Shown here: positions 54,237 through 63,826 of the stretch, in pieces
How positions within the stretch are numbered: the first letter of the stretch is position 1
Layout of the letters: each line of letters opens with the position of its first letter
From: Myxococcales bacterium
Lineage (GTDB): Bacteria > Myxococcota_A > Polyangia > Palsa-1104 > JAEUJZ01
Length of the DNA: 64,000 bases
Direction: 5' to 3'
Assembly: GCA_016794505.1 (NCBI GenBank)
Contig: JAEUJZ010000037.1
Location: forward strand, 124,001 to 188,000
Notes under the pieces: model-generated
Told to the model about the DNA's origin: nothing
The model's database searches: none
Seen by the model: the letters and a program-made list of their open reading frames with translations, nothing else
Program-made: the position numbers and the translations under genes

Positions 54237-55703
54237 ATGGCCGGCGAACCAGCGCAGATCGGCCCATATCAGATTGGCAAGCGAATCGGCCAAGGTGGCA
54301 TGGGTGCTGTCCACGAGGCGGTCCACGAGACCATCGGTCGCCGCGCTGCCGTCAAGTTCCTCAATGAGTCACTGGCCCGTAACCCCGCGACTCTGACGCG
54401 CTTTTTCAACGAAGCGCGAGCGGTCAGCGTCGTGGAACATCCTGGGCTGGTGCAGATCTACGACAGCGGGCAGCTTCCCAACGACGGGCCAGCCTACATC
54501 ATCATGGAGCTGATCCGCGGCGAGACGCTGGCCGAGCGACTGAAGCGCGAAAAGCGTCTGCCCGTTCTGCAGGCGCTGCGCCTGGGCTGGCAGCTTTCGG
54601 ACACGCTGGCCGCCGTGCATGAAAAAGACATCGTGCATCGCGACATCAAGCCGGCCAATTTGATGATTGTCCCCGACCCTGCTGCAACGGGGCGCGAGCG
54701 TCTGAAGATCCTCGACTTTGGCATCGCCAAGCTGGCCAGCGGCATTGGAGCCGGCGATACCCGGCCAGGCCAGGTCATGGGCAGCCCGGTGTACATGGCC
54801 CCCGAGCAGTGCCGCGGCGCCGCAGGTGTCGATAGCAAAGCCGATGTCTACGCCACCGGGGCGGTGCTCTATCACATGCTGGCAGGCCAGCCGCCGTTTG
54901 ACGGTGAGACCTTTGCAGCACTGGTCTTTATGCACCTGCACGAGCCGCTGATCCCACTCACCGAGCGTGGCGTCGATGCGCCTCCAGCCCTGATCGACTG
55001 CGTGCATTCGCTGCTTCAGAAAGATCCCAAGCTGCGGCCGACCATGCGCGAGACCGCCGAGCAGCTAGAAGTCCTGCTGGCCGAAACCGAGCGGCAGACG
55101 AGCAGCAGCGCCGAGATCCCAGCCAAAACCGGCCCGGCATCTGCCCCGAGACCCGTCGTGAGCCCCATCGATACAGCGCGCATGGGCGGTGATTTGGTGT
55201 CGACGCTCGGGCAGTCGGTTGGGCAGTCGCGCATCACGCACTGGCCCCCGTCGCGCGCCGCCCTGGGAGCAGCCGCAGGTGGCGCGCTCGTACTTGCTCT
55301 TTTGCTCGTCGCTCTGTGGCCCAAGGGAACGGATCGTGCTCAGCCTGTGTCGACCCCAGCCACGCCTCAAGCAGTGCATCCGACCGTCGCTGCGGCGGGA
55401 TCTGAAGGGGCCAAGACGCCCGAAAAGACACGCCCCGTTGCCGACCCTGCTTCCGTCGGATCAAGCACCGCGGCCGTCGCTGACAGCAGCCCGACAGCCA
55501 GTCCCAGCGCCGTCACCGCCAGCCCAAAGGCTGAAAAACCGACGCCAACCAGCAAGCCGACAGAGAACGCAAAACCCTCGCCTGCTGCGGTGAAGAGCAG
55601 CGCGTCCAAGCCCAGACCGTCGCCGCCCGCGAAGCGGCATCCACCGTCGAGCAGAGGAACCAAGAGCCTTGGCACGAAGAAAGCCTTCCCCATCATCCAG
55701 TGA
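54237..55703 (+). CDS. Transmembrane Ser/Thr protein kinase (Hanks type)
   Basis: The 488-residue kinase has glycine loop 'IGQGGMGAVHEAVH', VAIK Lys K40 ('AAVKFLNESL'), HRD loop 'IVHRDIKPANLMIV' (D136), DFG at D160 ('KILDFGIAKL'), and 'GSPVYMAPEQCRG', so it should be active. A TM helix ('GAAAGGALVLALLLVALW') lies near residue 345-362, and the outer tail of about 120 residues is Pro/Ser/Ala/Lys-rich. ATG 54237 is preferred; a GGAGGGGGAG tract lies upstream. It overlaps the next gene by 35 bp, forming an operon with a TPR membrane protein and a propeller lipoprotein. Confidence 0.93.
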   Translation: MAGEPAQIGPYQIGKRIGQGGMGAVHEAVHETIGRRAAVKFLNESLARNPATLTRFFNEARAVSVVEHPGLVQIYDSGQLPNDGPAYIIMELIRGETLAERLKREKRLPVLQALRLGWQLSDTLAAVHEKDIVHRDIKPANLMIVPDPAATGRERLKILDFGIAKLASGIGAGDTRPGQVMGSPVYMAPEQCRGAAGVDSKADVYATGAVLYHMLAGQPPFDGETFAALVFMHLHEPLIPLTERGVDAPPALIDCVHSLLQKDPKLRPTMRETAEQLEVLLAETERQTSSSAEIPAKTGPASAPRPVVSPIDTARMGGDLVSTLGQSVGQSRITHWPPSRAALGAAAGGALVLALLLVALWPKGTDRAQPVSTPATPQAVHPTVAAAGSEGAKTPEKTRPVADPASVGSSTAAVADSSPTASPSAVTASPKAEKPTPTSKPTENAKPSPAAVKSSASKPRPSPPAKRHPPSSRGTKSLGTKKAFPIIQ

Positions 55704-56289
55704 GCGGCGGCAGACCGCAGGAAACGCGCAGCGTTGGGCAGTGCTGTTGGCGTTATCCAGCCTGCTCGCTTCGTCGGCATACGCCGAGCGCGGGCCAAGC
55801 TGCGAGCAGGATCCGCAGTGCTGGAAAGACCTCGCGCGGGGTAGCAAGCTGGCCGAGGCCGGCGAGTACGCGACGGCTCTGCCGATCTTTCTCGACGCGT
55901 ACCAGCGCGTGCCCGACCCACGCTTGCAGATCAACATCGGTCGCTCGCTGTATCGCTTGCAGCGCTACGACGAAGCCATCGCCGCATTCCAGCGCTATCA
56001 AGCCACGGCCCCAGCGTCGGCCCCAGCGCAAGAACAAGAAGTCGTCCGCCGCTTCATCGCCGAAGCCCAGCTCGCCAAGCTCCAGTCCACCCCGACCCCG
56101 ACCCCAACCCCCACTCCCCCCCCCGCGCCCCCCAAAACGCCGGTTTACAAGAAGTGGTGGTTTTGGACGCTGATTGGTGTGGGGGTGGCGGGGGGCGTGG
56201 CGGCGGGCGTGGTGGTGGGCACGTGGCCGCGGACTCCGCCTGAGGAACAGGCCGAGCGAATTCGCTTTGGGTTGTCGCTGACCTTTTAA
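55669..56289 (+). CDS. TPR protein with KKWWFW membrane anchor
   Basis: TTG start at 55669 inside the kinase gene. The 206-residue protein has a signal peptide ('RWAVLLALSSLLASSAYA'), a short Cys pair, two TPR units ('ARGSKLAEAGEYATALPIFL', 'NIGRSLYRLQRYDEAIAAFQ'), a Thr-Pro repeat linker, and the anchor 'VYKKWWFWTLIGVGVAGG'. This layout recurs in myxobacteria beside kinases. It should be tethered in the inner membrane with TPRs in the periplasm. A GAGGAAC tract lies upstream of the TTG. Confidence 0.85.
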   Translation: MARRKPSPSSSERRQTAGNAQRWAVLLALSSLLASSAYAERGPSCEQDPQCWKDLARGSKLAEAGEYATALPIFLDAYQRVPDPRLQINIGRSLYRLQRYDEAIAAFQRYQATAPASAPAQEQEVVRRFIAEAQLAKLQSTPTPTPTPTPPPAPPKTPVYKKWWFWTLIGVGVAGGVAAGVVVGTWPRTPPEEQAERIRFGLSLTF

Positions 56290-56310
56290 GCGCAGCGTGA
56301 GGAGACGCAG

Positions 56311-57522
56311 ATGCAGACAAAAACGCGAGGGAGGCAGCAAGGTCCGATGCTGCGCGCGGCGCTTTGGGGCCTTGGTTGCGCAGCGGGGATGGCGACGGGC
56401 TGCACGAACGATGACATCGTCGTGAACGTGGCTGGACTGGACCCCGATGTAAAGACGCTGCAAGTCAGCGTGACCGTAGGTGGTCAGCCGCTGGGCAAGC
56501 CCCAAACCGTGAGCCGGACGCTGTCGCAGTTCGTGATGAACCTGCCGATGGACCAAGGCGGAACGATTGGCCTCAGCCTCATCGGGCAGGTTAGCTCGGA
56601 CTGCAAGCTCTCAGAGGGCTCGGCGCAGTTTTCGTTTACGCCCGGCGGGCTCAGACCGACGACGGTGCAGGTGCAAATGAAGACGCTGCCGGCGCTTTTG
56701 TGTTCGCTGCCGGGAGTGGACCTGCGCGCGATCTGGGGCAGCAGCCCGCAGGATGTCTGGGCCGTCGGCGCAAACACCGCCATGCTGCACTGGGATGACA
56801 GCGGCAGCGGCTGGACGCGCGTGCCAGCGACAGTGAGCACGTACAACGACGTCTGGGGTTCTGGCCCGAACGATGTCTATGCCGTGGCGCAGTTCGGTGC
56901 AGTCGAGCACTGGAACGGCAGCACCTGGTCACGCATGACGCTCCCGGCTGCCGGCGAGCTGCACGGGGTCTTCGGCTTCGGCCCAACTGCGGTCTGGTTC
57001 GTCGGAGACAACGGTGCCGCCGTGCGCTGGAATGGCACATCCGCCACGGCCACGACGACCGGAGTCAGCTCTCGGCTCACATCGATCTGGGGGGCTGCCA
57101 GCAATGACATCTGGGCCGTGGGACTTTCCGGCGTGGTGCTGCGCTGGACAGGCAGCAGCTGGGCCCGGACCCAGCCAAGCCCGACGGCGGGACAGTCGAT
57201 CCATGGCGTGTCGGGAAGCGGCGTGGCCGATGTCTGGGGCTTTGGCATAAGCGGCGTGCTGCCACACTTCAACGGCACGGCCTGGCTCGACGGCGGAGAC
57301 GGTCTGCCCATGGTCGCCAGCGGCAACGATCTGTGGGCCGCCAGCTTCAGCGAGGTCTGGGGCGCAGCCAGCTCCGCAAATGTGGTGCGCTGGGACGGTA
57401 CCCGCTGGGACCGCGTGCCCATCCCGTCCGGGATCACGGGCAACGCACTCAAGCTGTGGGGCGTCGGCAACCATGTCTGGGTGGTCATCCAAGACGGCAC
57501 CCTGCTGCGCTTCAAGCGCTAG
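56311..57522 (+). CDS. Beta-propeller lipoprotein
   Basis: The 403-residue protein has GAGGAG six bases before the ATG and a lipobox 'CAAGMATGC' (Cys near 31). Residues 35-125 form a beta-sandwich of unknown type. From about 135 there are six or seven repeats of 'WGSSPQDVWAVGANTAMLHW' type, with units such as 'WGSGPNDVYAVAQFGAVEHW' and 'WGAASNDIWAVGLSGVVLRW', typical of surface beta-propellers in myxobacteria. No enzymatic residues are evident. It lies 21 bp after the TPR gene, so it probably belongs to the kinase operon. Confidence 0.87.
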   Translation: MQTKTRGRQQGPMLRAALWGLGCAAGMATGCTNDDIVVNVAGLDPDVKTLQVSVTVGGQPLGKPQTVSRTLSQFVMNLPMDQGGTIGLSLIGQVSSDCKLSEGSAQFSFTPGGLRPTTVQVQMKTLPALLCSLPGVDLRAIWGSSPQDVWAVGANTAMLHWDDSGSGWTRVPATVSTYNDVWGSGPNDVYAVAQFGAVEHWNGSTWSRMTLPAAGELHGVFGFGPTAVWFVGDNGAAVRWNGTSATATTTGVSSRLTSIWGAASNDIWAVGLSGVVLRWTGSSWARTQPSPTAGQSIHGVSGSGVADVWGFGISGVLPHFNGTAWLDGGDGLPMVASGNDLWAASFSEVWGAASSANVVRWDGTRWDRVPIPSGITGNALKLWGVGNHVWVVIQDGTLLRFKR

Positions 57523-57569
57523 CGGTCCGGCCTTGCGAGCGCCGCGAGTGAGTGGCTGCGCGCTCGGCG

Positions 57570-57597
57570 TTGACAGCGGACAGGCGACTGATAAACG
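57570..57597 (+). promoter_or_regulatory. Candidate promoter of glyA
   Basis: A perfect -35 TTGACA at 57570-57575 is followed after 16 bp by TAAACG at 57592-57597, an imperfect -10. It would give a short leader to glyA at 57625, whose ATG has GAGG eight bases upstream. Confidence 0.45.
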
Positions 57598-57624
57598 ATG
57601 ACCCCTCTTTTGTGAGGCCATCGC

Positions 57625-58875
<1,251 letters not shown>

Positions 58876-58891
58876 GCAAGGCACCGTGCGC

Positions 58892-60028
58892 ATGCGCGTC
58901 GCGCGAACGAAGCGGCCGGTCCGTGGGGCGAAGCTCGCTGCCGCGCTGTGCTCTCTGCTGGTTGGCTTGCCGGCGTTGGCTCTGGCCGCCACCTCACCCG
59001 TCGCAGCCCCGTTGGATGCCGGGGCCGAGGAGCCACGGCTCGACTGCCTGCCCCAGCGCACGGGTGATCTGGCGTCGTTTCTGCGCGGTCAGCGCTTCGC
59101 CGGGACGCACAATGCGCAGCCCGGCGCGGGGAACATGACGACGATCACGCGGGGCTCGCCGCGCTGGATGTCGGGCTTCAACGCGGTGCTGGCGTGGCAG
59201 AACGATGACTGCCCGGCGTTTTCTGCCTTCGCCGAACACATGGGCTATGACGCCGTCGAGCTTCGCGATGCCCGCAGCGGCAGCCGCCACTGGGTGCTGA
59301 CAGAAAAAAAGGGGCCATTTAACGGCCTGTTCGTGCTGCGGGCTCCGACCGAGCGGGATGCGGCCCGGCCGCTTGTGCTGGTCGCGCCACACCGCAGCGC
59401 GCCACAGGACGTGGACCCGGCCGTGCAGGTCTATCTGGCAAGCGGCGCGAGCGCTCTTTTGGTCAACAGCGCGCACCCCTGCAACCTGCAGTCCTGCGGG
59501 GGCTGCATCATGGAACAGAGCGCGCTCTGTGGCGGCTGCACGCGGTCCTCGGATGCCGCCGCTTCCGTCGACAATTTGCTGTTTGGGCTGTACTCGGCCC
59601 TGGTGGCCACGCGGCGTGATGTACGCGTCGAGCTCGACGCGCTGGCTGGATCCGTGCCGCTGCCTGCGGGCTGTCGCGGCCTGGCCTGGCTCAGCCAAGG
59701 TCCGGCGCTGCCAAAGACCACCACGCAGGCCGCCCCGGTGGTGGCCGAGGCGCTGTGGCATGGCTTGACCGAGCGCATGGGCCCGGCCTGTGCCTGCTGG
59801 GACGAACGCCAGCCCGGCTGTGCCAAGGCCCGTCCGCGCGTCGATACGCTGTACGGCCGCATGGGCAATGAGGAACCTCTGCGCCCCTTCGATCCCTGCG
59901 GTCAACAGGCGACGCAGCGCTCGGGCCGCTATCTGCACATCGCGACGCGCGGCGTCAGCCCAGCGCTGCTGGGGGCTGCCTTGTCGAAGGCGGTGCCCAT
60001 CCCAGCGCCGCCCGCACGCAGCAAGTAA
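58892..60028 (+). CDS. Secreted Cys-rich protein of unknown function
   Basis: The 378-residue protein has a Tat/Sec-like signal ('KLAAALCSLLVGLPALALAA'). GTG 58886 is an alternative start with AAGG nearby. The mature part has a compact alpha/beta look: 'YDAVELRDARSGSRHWVLTE', 'ARPLVLVAPHRSAPQDVDPA', 'LASGASALLVNSAHPC', and a Cys cluster 'CNLQSCGGCIMEQSALCGGC'. 'PHRS' and 'NSAHPC' could be metal-ligand or catalytic sites, but I do not recognise the family. It is probably co-transcribed with glyA. Confidence 0.7.
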   Translation: MRVARTKRPVRGAKLAAALCSLLVGLPALALAATSPVAAPLDAGAEEPRLDCLPQRTGDLASFLRGQRFAGTHNAQPGAGNMTTITRGSPRWMSGFNAVLAWQNDDCPAFSAFAEHMGYDAVELRDARSGSRHWVLTEKKGPFNGLFVLRAPTERDAARPLVLVAPHRSAPQDVDPAVQVYLASGASALLVNSAHPCNLQSCGGCIMEQSALCGGCTRSSDAAASVDNLLFGLYSALVATRRDVRVELDALAGSVPLPAGCRGLAWLSQGPALPKTTTQAAPVVAEALWHGLTERMGPACACWDERQPGCAKARPRVDTLYGRMGNEEPLRPFDPCGQQATQRSGRYLHIATRGVSPALLGAALSKAVPIPAPPARSK

Positions 60029-60150
60029 TCTCGCTCCTCTTCTCGATATCGGAACCTAGGCATAGGAACCTGTATTTCCATCGGAATTTGCCTATTTACC
60101 AACGCGAAGAAAGGCACCGCGCGAGACACGCTGGGCCTGAGTCTGAGCCG

Positions 60151-60180
60151 TTCCCTGCCGCGCGCTCGGCCACATACAAT
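60151..60180 (+). promoter_or_regulatory. Weak candidate promoter
   Basis: TACAAT at 60175-60180 is a good -10 and has TTCCCT 18 bp upstream. It would initiate just before the ribosome binding site of the lipoprotein gene at 60199. Upstream (60053-60080) the sequence GGAACCT occurs twice. Confidence 0.3.
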
Positions 60181-60198
60181 CGAGGCGGGGGGATCCGC

Positions 60199-61953
60199 AT
60201 GATGCGACAGCGATCAGTCCTGGCCGGACTCGTCATCCTGGGGCTTGTGGGCTGCAAGAAGCCAGCGGCCACAGCGAAAGCCGCGACTTCAGAATCCAGC
60301 GCCGCAGCAACGACCGCTGCGCCGGACCGCGCAGCCGCAGCTATCGCCGATCGCGCCAAGGCCAAGACGCTAAACAGCCAAGGGATGAAGGCGTACCGGG
60401 CCAAGGACTTTGTCGCAGCAGCGGAATCGTTTCGCGCAGCCATCGCAGCGGACGCAAGCTTTGTCCTGCCGCACTACAACCTGGCCTGTGTGGCGTCGCT
60501 GAGTGATGACAAGACCACGGCTCGCGCCGAGCTTGAGTGGCTGTTCAAGAGCACCGATCCGCAGGCGCGGCGCACGCTTCTGAAAGCCAGCAGCGACCAA
60601 GACATGGCACCGCTGGCCAAAGATCCACAGGCGCAGAAGATCCTGCAGCTAGCCGGCGTGTTTCCTGGCTATCGCGCCAGTGAACTCGACGAGTCCGCGA
60701 GCGAAGCCGACGCCAAGCGGCTTGAGAAATCGGCCGGCGATCGCGCCGACGAATGCGAAGAGGCCCATACCGCGGCGCGCACAATCCAGGGCGAGCTAGC
60801 CGCTGATCATCCCGGCGCGGAAACACTGGTGGTCTCTTTGGCCGACGGCGCGACGCTCTTTGACAGCGCCGGCAAGGTGGTCGCCCGCGGCGAGCCACTT
60901 GACCCAGACTGCGCCAGCGGATCACAAGCCGCGCTGTTTCACGTGTCGCTGGGACAGGTCATCGCCGACGACGAGCCCGAGATCGTCCTGCACTGGGCGA
61001 GCGGCGGGCATGGCGACAGCTACATGGAATCGATCTCGGTGCTCAAGCGCCGGGGCGATAAGCTAGTCAGCCTGATTTCCAACGTCGTCGCAGGCAATGA
61101 CAAGGGCGTCCTCAGCATCGAGCCCGACGGCAAGATCTTGGTTCGCGAGCTGGGCAAAAAAGCGCTGCAGGCCAAGATCTGGGATGCCGCGAAGTTCCAG
61201 CTTGTCGATGCCACGCTGCCCGCCGCCCCCGCGACACCGACTGCACCAGCGGATCCGGCGGCGGTGGTGGCGACGGCCTCGACTGCGGACCGCGGGATCC
61301 TGGCGACCCGCACCGCAGGCTGGACGGCCGATAGCGCCTATCTGGTCTATGCCACCGACCTTGAGATCGATCCCAATGACTCGGATCCCGGCTATCGCCT
61401 GACGGTCCACTTCAATCACGTCGTCGACGCCAGCACCGGCCAGGACCGGATGTACGTGATGGGTCTGTGGGGTGAGCCGACGAAGAAGGAAAAAAAGGAA
61501 TACGCCAAGTATCCGCAAGCAGCGGCCTTCAAGAGCTGGGGCAAAGAGCATGCGACGCGCTGCATCGGCGGACGCAGCTCACCAGACGGCACGATCACAA
61601 CCGAGATCAAGGTCGCCGGCAGCGCGAAAAAAAAGCACGGCCGATGGAAAAAGGACAAGTTCCTGTTCGCACGCGATGACGACTTTGAAGAGATGCCGAG
61701 CGCCGAGGAGCTTGGCTCGATCACACTCCAGATGTCTTTGCTCAAAGCGGGCAAGCCGTTCGCCACGGCGAGCTGGACAGGATCGAGCTATCTCGACGGT
61801 GAGCTCTTCGGTGACGTGCGCCTGTGCTGGGCCCCGAACAGCCAGCGCGCCGTCTTGATCGTCACGCGCGAGCGCGGGATGATGCGCGATCCGGGCGACA
61901 CCACGATCCTCATCGCAGGCGTCGCGAAGACAGCGGTCCCTTTAGTCAGGTAA
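60199..61953 (+). CDS. TPR lipoprotein of unknown function
   Basis: The 584-residue protein begins at the ATG at 60199 after GGGGGGAT. The lipobox is 'LVILGLVGC'. TPR-like helices follow ('SQGMKAYRAKDFVAAAESFR', 'VLPHYNLACVASLSDDKTTA'), then a beta-rich middle domain ('EPEIVLHWASGGHGDSYMES') and a C-terminal beta domain ('SAYLVYATDLEIDPND', 'TLQMSLLKAGKPFATASW'). No enzyme motif is recognised. The stop is 3 bp from the start of a multihaem cytochrome gene, so they are an operon. Confidence 0.78.
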   Translation: MMRQRSVLAGLVILGLVGCKKPAATAKAATSESSAAATTAAPDRAAAAIADRAKAKTLNSQGMKAYRAKDFVAAAESFRAAIAADASFVLPHYNLACVASLSDDKTTARAELEWLFKSTDPQARRTLLKASSDQDMAPLAKDPQAQKILQLAGVFPGYRASELDESASEADAKRLEKSAGDRADECEEAHTAARTIQGELAADHPGAETLVVSLADGATLFDSAGKVVARGEPLDPDCASGSQAALFHVSLGQVIADDEPEIVLHWASGGHGDSYMESISVLKRRGDKLVSLISNVVAGNDKGVLSIEPDGKILVRELGKKALQAKIWDAAKFQLVDATLPAAPATPTAPADPAAVVATASTADRGILATRTAGWTADSAYLVYATDLEIDPNDSDPGYRLTVHFNHVVDASTGQDRMYVMGLWGEPTKKEKKEYAKYPQAAAFKSWGKEHATRCIGGRSSPDGTITTEIKVAGSAKKKHGRWKKDKFLFARDDDFEEMPSAEELGSITLQMSLLKAGKPFATASWTGSSYLDGELFGDVRLCWAPNSQRAVLIVTRERGMMRDPGDTTILIAGVAKTAVPLVR

Positions 61954-61956
61954 TTC

Positions 61957-63060
61957 GTGCTGGGGTCGCTCTGGTCTTTCGCACTGGCGGCGGCGGCGCT
62001 GTCCGCGAGCGTGCTCTTTGAAGGCGCACGGCGACCGCTGCGCGGCGTTACGCCACCGCCGAACATTCCGTCGCTGTCGGCGCACGACTGCAGCACATGC
62101 CATGACGCGATCTACAAGCAGTGGCTGGCATCGCGTCATGCACAGTCCTTTACCAATCGAATCTTCGTCGCTTCATTCCGTCGCGAACCGCTTTCATGGT
62201 GCGTGTATTGCCACGCGCCCTTGCCTGAGCAAGCGAAGGCTCTGGCCGGCGCCCGCCACATCCGGGTCAGAGCCTTGCCGCTGGTCGATGAAGGCGTGAA
62301 CTGTGCGGTCTGCCACATCCGCAACGGCGCGATCCTCAGCGCGCGAGCGCCCAGCGCCGCGGCCCTGCGCGCCCATCGGATGCGCGTCGTGCCCTCGCTT
62401 GCCACGTCGGATTTCTGCGGCGGCTGTCATCAGTTCAACGTTCCGCGCCCTGGGCTTCCCGTTCGCTATACCGCTGAGCCCATGCAAGACACGCTGGCCG
62501 AGTGGCGCCGCACGACGCGAAACAAAGAGTGTCAGGACTGTCATATGGCAGGCGGTGGGCATGCATTTCCCGGCGGGCACGACGTCGCGCTCTTGCGCAA
62601 CACGCTGCGCGTTCACATCACGCCCAAAAACGATCGCCTGCAGATTGAGCTTGAAGCCAACGGCGCCGGCCACCGCGTTCCCACTGGAGATCCATTCCGT
62701 CGCCTGCAACTACAGCTTCTCAGCGAAGAACAGGCGGCCACGCCGCTTGGCACCTACAGCTTTGGGCGACGCTTTCGCAACCCGCCACATGGCGACAAAG
62801 ACACCTGGGTCTTGGCCCAAGATCTGTCGATTCCGCCGCCCACACAGGGCACGACAGCGGTGCGTAGCTTCACCGCGAAAGCGATGGGCGCGAAGTACTG
62901 GCGACTGCTGTTTAGCTACCCTGCTCCAAGCAGTCGAGCGGATCTGCAGGGCGACGATATCGCGGTCGAAGTTCTGCGAGGCGCCGTGCCGCAGCCGATA
63001 CGCGAGGCCCCGACGCCCACGGCACTTCCTCCCGGTCGCCCCGCCCCGTCACGCCCGTAG
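61957..63060 (+). CDS. Pentahaem cytochrome c
   Basis: GTG start at 61957, 3 bp after the previous stop, with CAGG upstream. The 367-residue protein has an N-terminal hydrophobic signal/anchor ('SLWSFALAAAALSASVLF') and five CxxCH haem-binding motifs: CSTCH, CVYCH, CAVCH, CGGCH and CQDCH. The layout resembles the cytochrome c554-like family ('HDAIYKQWLASRHAQSF'). It should carry electrons in the periplasm or serve as a redox enzyme. The C terminus has a beta domain ('RLQIELEANGAGHRVPTGDP') and a Pro-rich end. Confidence 0.9.
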   Translation: MLGSLWSFALAAAALSASVLFEGARRPLRGVTPPPNIPSLSAHDCSTCHDAIYKQWLASRHAQSFTNRIFVASFRREPLSWCVYCHAPLPEQAKALAGARHIRVRALPLVDEGVNCAVCHIRNGAILSARAPSAAALRAHRMRVVPSLATSDFCGGCHQFNVPRPGLPVRYTAEPMQDTLAEWRRTTRNKECQDCHMAGGGHAFPGGHDVALLRNTLRVHITPKNDRLQIELEANGAGHRVPTGDPFRRLQLQLLSEEQAATPLGTYSFGRRFRNPPHGDKDTWVLAQDLSIPPPTQGTTAVRSFTAKAMGAKYWRLLFSYPAPSSRADLQGDDIAVEVLRGAVPQPIREAPTPTALPPGRPAPSRP

Positions 63061-63096
63061 GCTGGCTGCGCGCATGCTGCGTTCGCGCCGCCAGCC
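63060..63096 (+). terminator. Possible hairpin after the cytochrome gene
   Basis: GGCTGGC at 63060-63066 can pair with GCCAGCC at 63090-63096 across a 23-nt loop. There is no T run, so it would at best be a weak or factor-dependent terminator. Confidence 0.3.
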
Positions 63097-63111
63097 TGGG
63101 CAAAATGCTTG

Positions 63112-63126
63112 AGATCGTTGCGATCT
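63112..63126. promoter_or_regulatory. Inverted repeat AGATCG-TTG-CGATCT
   Basis: A perfect six-base inverted repeat with a three-base centre lies about 95 bp before the small membrane protein gene and may be a repressor site. Confidence 0.3.
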
Positions 63127-63221
63127 TGCCGTGTTAGAAATTCGGGGGTTGTTCGGCACGCAGCGCTTGCCGTACCATCATCCCATCTTCCCGTTAGAGC
63201 CTCGTCGAGGAGAGCGAAAAC

Positions 63222-63683
63222 ATGGACGCACTGTCGGGCAGCGAAGTTCCTTGGCCGCAGCAACCGAAAGACAACTCGGGCACGATCTACATTGCTTCGG
63301 CAGTAGCCTCTGTCTTGGCCACGGCCATCGGGGCGGGGGCCGGAAAGATCGAGATCGGCCTCCTCATCGGCTTGGCAATTCCCATGGGCGGCGTCTTGTT
63401 TGCTCTCGCCCTTGTCGGCATGAGCATCGGCCCGGCGCTCAAGGGACACAGCGGAAAGTTCTCTGACTTCACGTCGTTCTCGCCGGAAGTCGAGCAGTCC
63501 TTCGTTGTGTTCGAGCAGACCTCGTACGAAGTCAGCAAGCGCGCGGCAACCATCGGCGCAGCCTCGGTGGGCATCGCCGGCCTGCTGTTTTCGATCATCG
63601 TTCTCACGATGGCATCGAAGGAACCGGCGGGTGGCCATGGCGCCCCGGCCAGCGGTGGCGCTGCCGCCGAACAGAAGCACTAA
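63222..63683 (+). CDS. Small integral membrane protein
   Basis: The 153-residue protein has GGAGAG seven bases before the ATG. Three hydrophobic helices are predicted: about 22-41 ('IYIASAVASVLATAIGAGAG'), 43-67 and 107-131 ('ATIGAASVGIAGLLFSIIVL'). The C terminus is Gly/Ala-rich with His residues. No family is recognised. It stands alone between the cytochrome operon and the next gene. Confidence 0.75.
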   Translation: MDALSGSEVPWPQQPKDNSGTIYIASAVASVLATAIGAGAGKIEIGLLIGLAIPMGGVLFALALVGMSIGPALKGHSGKFSDFTSFSPEVEQSFVVFEQTSYEVSKRAATIGAASVGIAGLLFSIIVLTMASKEPAGGHGAPASGGAAAEQKH

Positions 63684-63826
63684 GTCTCCGCGCTGTTCCC
63701 GTCTCGCCTTCCCGCCTTTGGGACAGCCCAGTCCCGAGCTCGCCACGAATAAGTCCTCTCTTCCGTACGCAAAAAGTACCGTGCGCATGTCTCGACAAGC
63801 AGGGCCTGTCCACGATACAAAACTCT

